Shown: positions 45,559 to 54,298 of the stretch, in pieces
Layout of the letters: every line of letters starts with the position of its first letter
How positions within the stretch are numbered: position 1 is the first letter of the stretch
From: Georgenia muralis
GTDB taxonomy: Bacteria > Actinomycetota > Actinomycetes > Actinomycetales > Actinomycetaceae
NCBI RefSeq assembly: GCF_003814705.1
Contig: NZ_RKRA01000001.1
Coordinates: 1,054,001 to 1,118,000, forward strand
DNA: 64,000 nt
Direction of reading: 5' to 3'
Made by a program: the position numbers and the translations under genes
The notes under the pieces: generated by a model
Database searches by the model: none
What the model was told of the DNA's origin: nothing
What the model saw: the letters and a program-made list of their open reading frames with translations, nothing else

Positions 45559-47388
45559 ATGGTTCAGGACGGTGGTTCGCAGGCTCTCCCGGGTGGTTCC
45601 CGGCAGGCCGGTCGCGTGCCCGTCCACGGATCTGCCGAGCACGACGCGGGGCGCGTCGACGAAACCGCTCACGTCGCTGCTGCTGGCGATCCTGCTGCTG
45701 GCGGGGCCGCCTCGTGGTTCGAGGCGGCGGTGGAGGAGTACGTGCAGGATGCGCGGGCGCGGGCGCGGCGGGCCGGTCGCTCGAGTTGTGGTCGGGGGTC
45801 CAAGGCGGTGCGGCGGGCGGTGGCCCGGACCGTGGCCGCGGGCCGGGCGCGGGGCCGGGTCATGGCCGACCACGCCCTCGCACCGGCCCCCGCGACACCG
45901 ACCCCCGCGACACCGGCCGCCGCGACACCGGCCCCCGCGACGCCGGCCTTCGCGACGCCGGGCGTGGCGGGACCGGCCGCCGCGCGACCGGGCGTGGCGG
46001 GATCGGCCGTGGCGGGCGGCGCGGTGGTGGTGGAGGGCGCCGATCTGGCCGGGCTGGTCGGGGAGCGGTTGCCGGGCCGGTTCGTCCTGGTCGACCCGGT
46101 CGCGGCCCGGCTCGAGCGGATGGTCCCGGGCCCGGCGCTGACCGCGGCCCTGGCCGGCCTGGCCGTCGCGGACGCCACGGACGCGGCCCTGGTCGAGGCC
46201 GTCGCCGCGCACGAGCGGCTGATCTCGGCCGCGACCGCCGCCCAGGCGCGGGCCCTGGAGGAGCTCCTCGCCCGGCGCGGGTCCGGGACCTCGGCGCTGG
46301 CCCGGGTCGCGGACGAGGTCGCCGCCCGGCTGGGCATCACCCACCACGCGGCCGAGCGCCGGACCCACGCCGCGGGGGTCCTGGCCCAGTTCCCCGAGGT
46401 CGCCGACGCCCTGACCACCGGACGGATCGACCCCCGCAAGGCCCAGATCCTCACCCAGGACGAGACGGGCCTGACCCTGGAGGACCAGCGCGCCCTGGCC
46501 ACCACCCTCCTGGACCGGGCCACCGAGCTCACCCCACCCCAGCTGCGTCAGGCCCTGCGCACCGCCGCGACCACCGCCGACCCCGCCGCCGCGGCCCGCC
46601 GCCACGACCGCGCCCACACCCACCGGGCCGTGACCATCACCGACGCCCCCGACGCCATGGCCTACCTGGTCGCCTACATCCGCGCCGACCACGCCCACAC
46701 CATCCGCACCTACCTCGACGCCCTCGCCGACTCCGCGGCCGGACCGGCCGAGACCCGCACCCGCGACCAGCTCCGCGCCGACGTCCTGACCGACACCTTC
46801 ACCCTCCTCCTCACCCGCGGCCTGGACCTGGACGGGCGCGCACTGCCCCGCCGCCACGGCCGCCACCCCCACATCCAGGTCACCATCCCCGCCGGGACCC
46901 TCCTGGGCCTGGGCGAGCACCCCGCCCACCTCGCCGGGTACGGCCCCATCCCCGCCGACCTCGCCCGCACCATCGCCGCCGACGGGACCTGGCGGGCCCT
47001 GTTCACCGACCCCGACACCGGCGAGTACCACCACCTCTCCACCCGCGCCTACCGCCCCGGCGCGGACCTGACCCGCCACATCATCGCCCGCGACGTCACC
47101 TGCACCTTCCCCGGCTGCCGCCAACCCGCCTACCGCACCGACCTCGACCACATCGACCCCCACGACCCCACCCGCACCAGCGACCCCACCACCGCGGACC
47201 AGACCTGCCAGGACAACCTCCACTCCCTGTGCCGACGCCACCACAACCTCAAGACCACCGGCACCTGGACCGTCACCCGCGACCCCCACACCGCCACCAT
47301 CACCTGGACCTCCCCCACCGGCCACACCTACACCCGCCACCCCACCCGACCACCCGGCCCCCCACCCACCGGCGACCCGCCCTACTGA
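45559..47388 (+). CDS. DUF222/HNH endonuclease domain protein (13E12-type)
   Basis: 609 residues. The N-terminal about 170 residues are variable and low complexity, with pentapeptide-like repeats (PATPTPATPAAATPAPATPA). DUF222 helices run from about 190 to 450 (AAHERLISAATAAQARALEE, RRTHAAGVLAQFPEVADALT, GRIDPRKAQILTQDE). The C-terminal HNH nuclease has Cys pairs and His: VTCTFPGCRQPAYRTDLDHI, then NLHSLCRRHHNLKTTG. The family is abundant and highly repeated in actinobacteria (the 13E12 repeats of M. tuberculosis). Its biological role is unsettled, possibly mobile. The DNA is extremely GC-rich, even for this window. Confidence 0.9.
   Translation: MVQDGGSQALPGGSRQAGRVPVHGSAEHDAGRVDETAHVAAAGDPAAGGAASWFEAAVEEYVQDARARARRAGRSSCGRGSKAVRRAVARTVAAGRARGRVMADHALAPAPATPTPATPAAATPAPATPAFATPGVAGPAAARPGVAGSAVAGGAVVVEGADLAGLVGERLPGRFVLVDPVAARLERMVPGPALTAALAGLAVADATDAALVEAVAAHERLISAATAAQARALEELLARRGSGTSALARVADEVAARLGITHHAAERRTHAAGVLAQFPEVADALTTGRIDPRKAQILTQDETGLTLEDQRALATTLLDRATELTPPQLRQALRTAATTADPAAAARRHDRAHTHRAVTITDAPDAMAYLVAYIRADHAHTIRTYLDALADSAAGPAETRTRDQLRADVLTDTFTLLLTRGLDLDGRALPRRHGRHPHIQVTIPAGTLLGLGEHPAHLAGYGPIPADLARTIAADGTWRALFTDPDTGEYHHLSTRAYRPGADLTRHIIARDVTCTFPGCRQPAYRTDLDHIDPHDPTRTSDPTTADQTCQDNLHSLCRRHHNLKTTGTWTVTRDPHTATITWTSPTGHTYTRHPTRPPGPPPTGDPPY
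45881..45960 (+). repeat. 15-bp in-frame tandem repeats inside the DUF222 gene
   Basis: About five copies of a unit close to cccccgcgacaccgg, encoding PATPT, PATPA, AATPA, PATPA and FATPG. It adds a flexible linker before the DUF222 domain and is expected to vary in length between strains. Confidence 0.8.
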
Positions 47389-47514
47389 CAGATACTCGAG
47401 CGCGCCTCGCACCGTCACCTGCGCTCCGTCCGCCAGATCCCACGTCGTCGCGCACCACCCGGGCCAGACCGGGGCGAGCCACGCCAGCCACGCCGACGCG
47501 CCCACCAACCACGA

Positions 47515-47546
47515 AGGCCCTCCGACGCTCACGCGTCGGAGGGCCT
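47515..47546. terminator. Bidirectional terminator between the HNH gene and hspR
   Basis: A perfect 13-bp stem (aggccctccgacg at 47515-47527 with its complement at 47534-47546) and 6-nt loop, between convergent transcription units. Confidence 0.8.
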
Positions 47547-47557
47547 CTCGGGTAACG

Positions 47558-47675
47558 GGGTACTTCTCAGCCGGGTAGTTCTCAGCGGGGTACTTCTCAG
47601 CCGGGTAGTTCTCAGCCGGGTAGTTCTCAGCGGGGTACTTCTCAGCGGGTACTTCTCGTCGCTGTACCTCTCAGC
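47558..47675. repeat. 15-bp tandem array at the 3' end of hspR
   Basis: About eight units of gggtaSttctcagcS (S = c or g): five exact-length copies at 47558-47632, then 14- and 16-bp variants to about 47662. The last degenerate unit contains the hspR stop codon. On the minus strand the 15-bp units encode alternating AENYP/AEKYP pentapeptides. There are no spacers, so it is not a CRISPR. Confidence 0.9.
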
Positions 47676-48093
47676 GCTGCGGCCGCCACAGGACGAGGGC
47701 GCCGCCGCTGCTGGTGCTCACCCGGCGCACGCGGGTGCCCCGCGGGACCGCCACGACGTCCCCGGACGGCCCGGCCGCGAAGATGCGGTTGCCGGGCTCG
47801 GCGAACGCCCGCAGGTGCTCCACCTGGGCCCGCGTCCGCTCGAGCTCGCGCTCGAGGTCGAGGATCCGCTTGATGCCGGCAAGGTTGATCCCCTCCTCCT
47901 GGCTGAGCCGCTGGATCTCGCGGAGCACGGCGACGTCACGGAAGGTGTAGCGCCGCCCGCGCCCGCGGGTCCGCCGAGGCTCCACGAGCCCGAGCCGGTC
48001 GTACTGGCGCAAGGTCTGCGGATGCATGCCGGCCAGGCCCGCCGCGACGGAGATGGTGAGCACCGGGGCGTCCTCACGCGCACCTTCGAACAC
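47671..48093 (-). CDS. hspR: Heat-shock repressor HspR (MerR family)
   Basis: 140 residues. The MerR-type winged helix (about 12-80) has ISVAAGLAGMHPQTLRQYDR, LVEPRRTRGRGRRYTFRDV and EEGINLAGIKRILDLERELE leading into a coiled coil. The C-terminal tail ends VLWRPQR. HspR represses dnaK and clpB operons by binding HAIR sequences, with DnaK as co-repressor. It is the last gene of dnaK-grpE-dnaJ-hspR. The GTG at 48093 follows aggaggagg by about 8 nt. The stop lies inside the 15-bp array. Confidence 0.96.
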   Translation of the reverse strand: MFEGAREDAPVLTISVAAGLAGMHPQTLRQYDRLGLVEPRRTRGRGRRYTFRDVAVLREIQRLSQEEGINLAGIKRILDLERELERTRAQVEHLRAFAEPGNRIFAAGPSGDVVAVPRGTRVRRVSTSSGGALVLWRPQR

Positions 48094-48152
48094 CGAACCA
48101 CCTCCTCCTGTCTGCGACCCGCCTGGCAGCTCCGGACCGTCTCACGGGCGCG

Positions 48153-49163
48153 CTACTGCGCGGCCATCTCCGCGAGTCCCACCCGCGGGTTGGCCCCGCC
48201 GTTCGCATCTGCGAACGCCTTGACGGCGTCCCGGGCAGCCGAGGACAGCTTGTTCGGGACGACGACGTTGACGGTGACGAGCAGGTCGCCGTCGAAGCCC
48301 TTGGGCACGTCGACACCCTTGCGCCGGACCCGGAGGGTGCGCCCGGACGGCGTGCCGGCCGGGATCTTCACCTTGACGGTGCTGCCGTCGAGGGTGGGCA
48401 CCTCGATCGTCGCGCCGAGCGCGGCCTCGTCGAACGTGATCGGGACGTTCATGCGCACGTTCTTGCCGTCGATCGCGAAGACGGGGTGCGGCTCGACGTG
48501 CACGGTGACGATGAGGTCGCCGGCCTCCCCGCCGCTGGCGCCGGGTCGGCCCCTGCCGCGGATGCGGATCCGCTGACCGTCGTGGACGCCGGGCGGGATC
48601 CGGGTGTTGACCTGCCGGCCGTCGACCGTCAGCTGGACGGTCGATCCGGTGAGCGCCTGCCGGAACGGGAGCGTCGCGTTCGCGACGACGTCGGCCCCCC
48701 GCTGGGGGCGACGCCGGGACCCGAACCCGGAGGAGCCGGCCCCGAACATCCCCGAGAGGATGTCCTCGAAGCCCTGGGTGCTCTGAGCACCACCGGCAGG
48801 CCCCTGGGTGCTGTAGCGCACCCGGGACCCGCCCGGCGCACCCTGCCCGAACATCGACCCGAAGAGGTCCTCGAACCCGGCGGTGCCGCCGCCACCGGAG
48901 GAGCCCGCCGAGAACCTGGCGCCGCCCCCCGCCATCGCCCGCAGCGCGTCGTACTGCTTGCGCTGCTCCGGATCGGACAGCACGGCGTAGGCCTCGCCCA
49001 CGGACTTGAACCGCTCCTCGGCCTGGGCGTTGTCAGGGTTGTGGTCCGGGTGGTGCTGGCGAGCCAGCTTGCGGTAGGCCTTCTTGATCGCGTCGGCGTC
49101 GGCGTCCTTCGCGACGCCGAGGATGGCGTAGAAGTCCTTCTCCAGCCAGTCCTGTCCGGTCAT
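48153..49163 (-). CDS. dnaJ: DnaJ C-terminal-domain co-chaperone without zinc finger
   Basis: 336 residues. The J domain (1-75) has DFYAILGV and the HPD motif at 38-40, which stimulates the DnaK ATPase. A Gly/Phe-rich linker (about 80-165) follows, then two C-terminal substrate-binding subdomains ([38 protein letters not shown]). No CxxCxGxG repeats are present, so this is a type II/CbpA-like DnaJ rather than the type I form. It sits between grpE and hspR in the operon, 60 bp before hspR. Confidence 0.94.
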   Translation of the reverse strand: MTGQDWLEKDFYAILGVAKDADADAIKKAYRKLARQHHPDHNPDNAQAEERFKSVGEAYAVLSDPEQRKQYDALRAMAGGGARFSAGSSGGGGTAGFEDLFGSMFGQGAPGGSRVRYSTQGPAGGAQSTQGFEDILSGMFGAGSSGFGSRRRPQRGADVVANATLPFRQALTGSTVQLTVDGRQVNTRIPPGVHDGQRIRIRGRGRPGASGGEAGDLIVTVHVEPHPVFAIDGKNVRMNVPITFDEAALGATIEVPTLDGSTVKVKIPAGTPSGRTLRVRRKGVDVPKGFDGDLLVTVNVVVPNKLSSAARDAVKAFADANGGANPRVGLAEMAAQ

Positions 49164-49230
49164 CCCGCCTCACCTCCTCGATCGTGCGGTGCCGCGGCGG
49201 TCGCCCGCCGCGGCACCTGGGCCGTCCTGC

Positions 49231-49892
49231 TCACGCGGGGCTGCTGACCGCCACGCGAGCGGCCCGCAGCACCCTGTCACCGGCACGGTAGCCCGGCTGG
49301 AGAACCTGCGTGACCGTGGTGGCGCTCGCCTCGGCGTCCGTGCTGTGCATCAGCGCCTCGTGGACCTCGGGGTCGAACTCCTCACCCACCTGCCCGTAGC
49401 GCTCGACCGCGAAGCGCTGGGCGAGCGCGGTCTCGAGCTTCTCGGCGATGGCGGCGAACGGCCCCGTCAGGTCCCCGTGCTGACGAGCGAGCTCGATCTC
49501 GTCGAGCACCCCCAGCAACGACTCCACGACCTCGTTGACACCGGCCTGCCGCTGCGCGGCCGCGTCGGCCTTGGACCGGCGGACGTAGCTGTTGTACTCC
49601 TGCTGGACGTTGTAGACCTCGGCGCTGCGCCGGGCGAGCTGGTCGGCCAGGTCGAGGGCCTCCGCCCTGGCCTTGCCCAGCTCGTCCTCACCCGCCGCCT
49701 CGTCGCCAGGACCTGCGGCGTCGGCTGCGGCGGCTCCCACAGCGTCGGCTGCCAGGCCGGCGGGGGCGGCGGCGTCCGCCGCCGCGTCCCGCCTCCTACC
49801 GGTCTCCGGATCGATCCGTCGCTTGTCCGTGACGTGCGGCTTGTCGGCTGCCTCGTCGGGCGTGGCGTCGTGTGGGGGGGCGTCGGGGGGCG

Positions 49893-49896
<4 letters not shown>
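49231..49896 (-). CDS. grpE: Nucleotide exchange factor GrpE
   Basis: 221 residues. A disordered Ala/Asp-rich N-terminus (1-75) precedes the long dimerising helix (about 80-150, [20 protein letters not shown]). The beta-wing domain has [20 protein letters not shown] and [20 protein letters not shown]. It releases ADP from DnaK. The GTG start overlaps the dnaK stop by four bases (GTGA). Confidence 0.97.
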
Positions 49897-51764
<1,868 letters not shown>

Positions 51765-51811
51765 GTGCGTTCGCTCCTTCGTCGTGGGCCGGCACGGGTC
51801 GCCGGCTCCAT

Positions 51812-51832
51812 GTTGAGTCGTATGCACTCAAG
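51812..51832. promoter_or_regulatory. HAIR operator 1 (HspR-binding inverted repeat)
   Basis: gttgagt-N7-actcaag, at 51812-51818 and 51826-51832, differs from the HAIR consensus CTTGAGT-N7-ACTCAAG at one base. It lies about 50-70 bp before the dnaK start. Confidence 0.92.
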
Positions 51833-51852
51833 TTTCCCCCACCATCCGGTCA

Positions 51853-51858
51853 TGTCAA
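51853..51858 (-). promoter_or_regulatory. Candidate -35 box of the dnaK promoter
   Basis: On the minus strand TTGACA lies between the two HAIR sites. A -10 at the usual 17-18 bp spacing would fall on HAIR 1 (around 51830-51835, aaactt), so HspR binding would cover it. The -10 match is poor. Confidence 0.45.
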
Positions 51859-51873
51859 CTCGGCCGTGACGAA

Positions 51874-51894
51874 CTTGAGTCTGTCAGGCTCAAC
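51874..51894. promoter_or_regulatory. HAIR operator 2 (HspR-binding inverted repeat)
   Basis: cttgagt-N7-gctcaac, at 51874-51880 and 51888-51894; the left half is perfect and the right half differs at two bases. Its centre is 62 bp from that of HAIR 1, about six helical turns. Confidence 0.85.
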
Positions 51895-51998
51895 TACCGA
51901 CCGGCTGTTGTTGTTCCCACCCCCGGGAGCTGTCTTCGGCACAGCGGATCGGGGGGCGGGCACCCGGCCGGCCCGAGCGGCTCGCTACCGTGTGGTTC

Positions 51999-52607
51999 AT
52001 GCCGCTGCTGGGACCTGCCCACCCGCTTCCGGCCCGGCCGGCTCGCGTCCTCGTCGCCGGCACCTCCGGAGCGGGCAAGACGAGCACCGCCCGTCGCATC
52101 GCCGAGCGGCTGGGGGTCCAGCACGTGGAGATCGACGCGCTCTACCACGGGCCCGGCTGGACGCCGCGGCCGACCTTCGAGGCCGACGTGCAGCGCTTCG
52201 TCGCCGAGCCGTCCTGGGTGACGGAGTGGCAGTACGCCTCCGTCCGTGCGGCCCTGGCGGAACGCGCAGACCTTCTCGTCTGGGTGGACCTGCCCCGCGC
52301 ACGGGTCATGCAGCAGGTCGTCGTGCGCACGGTCGTCCGGCGGCGACGTCGGCAGGAGCTGTGGAACGGGAACGTCGAGCCACCGCTGTGGACGATCCTC
52401 ACCGACCGCGAGCACATCGTGCGGTGGGCCTGGACGACCCACCGCAAGACCGCCGCGCGCGTCGCGGACCTCCGGCGCCGGCGACCGGACCTCCCGGTCG
52501 TGCGCCTTCGCAGCTGGCCGGAGATCGAGCACTGGATTTCCGGGCCGATGACCAGGCTGCCCGCGGGAGGCGCGAGCGGGCGAGGGGCGACCGATCTGGC
52601 GACGTGA
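51999..52607 (+). CDS. P-loop NTPase (adenylate-kinase-like, topology-modulation-protein-like)
   Basis: 202 residues. Walker A is VLVAGTSGAGKTSTARRIAERL. HVEIDALYHGPGWTPRPTFE and a DLLVWVDLPRARVMQQVVVR strand follow, then the basic RRRRRQELWNGN with REHIVRWAWTTHRK, a lid-like segment. This is the pattern of the FlaR/DNA-topology-modulation family, small nucleotide kinases of uncertain substrate. ATG 51999 is chosen over GTG 51990 because both lack strong ribosome sites and the ATG is closer to the domain. The gene diverges from dnaK. Confidence 0.85.
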   Translation: MPLLGPAHPLPARPARVLVAGTSGAGKTSTARRIAERLGVQHVEIDALYHGPGWTPRPTFEADVQRFVAEPSWVTEWQYASVRAALAERADLLVWVDLPRARVMQQVVVRTVVRRRRRQELWNGNVEPPLWTILTDREHIVRWAWTTHRKTAARVADLRRRRPDLPVVRLRSWPEIEHWISGPMTRLPAGGASGRGATDLAT

Positions 52608-52681
52608 GCCCGGCCGGCGCCGCGAGCCCGGCCGGTACCGACGAGCCCGGCACGGGACCTCCGTACCTGCCGGCCCGCGCG

Positions 52682-53171
52682 CGGGAGGTTGAAGAAGTAG
52701 TAGATGTCGAACGCGGTGCCCATCCAGGTCGCCAGCATCCCGTCACCGGTCGCGACGAGCGCGACCTGCTCCGCCGGGCCGGCCTCGCCGTACGCGCGGG
52801 CGAGGGTGAGCATCTCGACCGGTCGCGGTGAGGCCATGTAGGCGGCCATCCCGAGGACGCCGAGACCCAGCGCCACCACGACGGCGGACCGGCTCACCTG
52901 CCACAGCACGACGGCGAGCGCGAGGTAGAGCAGGAACGCGAGGAGGTTGCTCACCACGTAGAGCATGTCGAGCGCGAGGACACCACGGACCGGGTTGTCG
53001 AGGAGCACCTCGAAGAGCCCCACGGTGGACTCCGGTGGGGGCCGACCAGGTAGATGCCGACCTGCACGAGGATGAGCGCCACGCTCGCCAGCGCCACCCA
53101 GGCGCCGGTGACGAGCAGTCCCGACCAGGGGAAGAGGTCGTTGCGGACCCCCGCTCGTCCAGGGCAACCAT
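52682..53171 (-). pseudogene. Inverted, frameshifted N-terminal part of a membrane-protein gene
   Basis: On the minus strand, a ribosome site (ggagg) and ATG 53171 lead into a membrane protein, but in three pieces. About 53171-53152 gives MVALDERG. About 53145-53043 gives VRNDLFPWSGLLVTGAWVAL and on to IYLVGP. 53041-52682 gives PPESTVGLFEVLLDNP, several membrane helices (MLYVVSNLLAFLLYLALAVV), then GTAFDIYYFFNLP. The two shifts fall in a G run (about 53150) and a C run (about 53040). The natural continuation of the protein is found on the opposite strand from 53260. The family is not certain (DUF4386-like in style). Confidence 0.8.
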
Positions 53172-53259
53172 CGGTCCTCCGATCCCGGCCGCGGACCTCA
53201 CGACCCGGCTGCGGCGTCATCCGACCGCGTTGCACGCCTCCGGTCAGCGTCCCTCGACG

Positions 53260-53487
53260 CTCCCCGTCCTTGCCGTGCTGATGTACCGGAGCAGCGTCTT
53301 CGGTCGGCCGACGGCGGTGTGGGGCCTCGTGGCCGCGTCGCTCATGGCCGTCCCGTCGAACTTCGGCACGGTCGGCCTGGTGTTCGCCATGGCGTCCCTG
53401 GTGCCCTGGGCCGTGTTCGCGGTGCTCGTCGCACGTCGTCTGCTCGAGCTGGCTCGACCGCCCAGCTCTCGGCCCATCGGACGCTGA
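53260..53487 (+). pseudogene. Detached C-terminal part of the same membrane-protein gene
   Basis: The plus strand reads LPVLAVLMYRSSVFGR, TAVWGLVAASLMAVPSNFGT and VGLVFAMASLVPWAVFAVLV, ending ARPPSSRPIGR. It comprises two or three membrane helices with no start of its own. Joined behind FFNLP of the minus-strand piece it would give FFNLPVLAVLMYRSS, a smooth membrane-helix transition. The two halves share ctccc at the joint. This supports inversion of about 580 bp (about 52684-53262) in an originally plus-strand gene. Confidence 0.8.
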
Positions 53488-53611
53488 CCGGTCCTGGGAG
53501 CGGCAACGAGGACCCCGCACGGCGGCGGCGCCCGCACGCTCCCGCATCCCTTGCAGGACCCTCACATCTGCCCCACCGACTCAGCACGCCGCCGCTCCTA
53601 GGCTCAGGACC

Positions 53612-54298
53612 ATGGAGCACGCCGCGAGACTTCTCGTCGTCGAGGACGACCCCACGATCAACCAGGCACTCACCGACCGCCTGGTGGCCGAGGGCTTCGA
53701 CGTCGTCCAGGCCCACGACGGCCCGGGCGCGGTGGCGGCCTTCGAGCGGGACGCCCCGGACCTCGTCGTCCTCGACGTCATGCTGCCGGGCTTCGACGGC
53801 ATCGAGGTCTGCCGCCGGATTCAGGCCGTCCGCCCCGTCCCGGTGCTCATGCTCACCGCCCGCGTGGAGGAGACCGACGTCCTCGTCGGCCTCGCGGTCG
53901 GCGCCGACGACTACGTCACGAAGCCGTTCCGGCAGCGGGAGGTCGTCGCACGCATCCGCGCCCTGCTCCGGCGCGTCGAGCGGGCGCGGGAGCTCGCGGC
54001 CGTCGGCGCACCACGCGTGGAGCTCGGCGAGGTCACCCTGGACCGCGCCGCCCGCCGTGTGTGGGTGCGCGGCGCGGAGGTGCACCTCGCCCCCCTCGAG
54101 TTCGACCTGCTCGCCACCCTCGCCGCCGAGCCCGGCGTCGTCCGCACCCGGGAGGACCTCATGCGCGAGGTGTGGGGCTGGGCCGACGCGCGGGGCACCC
54201 GGACCCTCGACACCCACGTCCGGGCCCTGCGCACGAAGATCGGCCCCGAACGCGTGCGCACGGTCCACGGCGTCGGCTACGCGGTCGAGCTGCGATGA
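53612..54298 (+). CDS. Two-component response regulator, OmpR/PhoB class
   Basis: 228 residues. Receiver domain: acidic pair in VVEDDPT, phosphoacceptor Asp55 in VVLDVMLPGFDG, Lys in VTKPFRQRE. Winged helix: EFDLLATLAAEPGVVRTRED, TRTLDTHVRALRTKIG and VHGVGYAVEL. Its TGA overlaps the kinase ATG (ATGA), so the pair is coupled. Its targets may include the kinase-DUF4173 unit downstream; nothing in the sequence shows them directly. Confidence 0.95.
   Translation: MEHAARLLVVEDDPTINQALTDRLVAEGFDVVQAHDGPGAVAAFERDAPDLVVLDVMLPGFDGIEVCRRIQAVRPVPVLMLTARVEETDVLVGLAVGADDYVTKPFRQREVVARIRALLRRVERARELAAVGAPRVELGEVTLDRAARRVWVRGAEVHLAPLEFDLLATLAAEPGVVRTREDLMREVWGWADARGTRTLDTHVRALRTKIGPERVRTVHGVGYAVELR

Noticed and set aside
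45430-47532. 700-codon minus-strand open frame opposite the DUF222-HNH gene
   Set aside because: Gly/Val-rich translation without motifs, a mirror of the HNH gene; the plus-strand frame has DUF222 and HNH motifs.
47558-47675. CRISPR array
   Set aside because: Units of 15 bp are directly adjacent with no unique spacers and no cas genes nearby.
52684-53262. Phase-variable invertible switch
   Set aside because: The breakpoints share only about five bases, there is no recombinase gene nearby, and the segment carries frameshifts; a one-time inversion is more likely.
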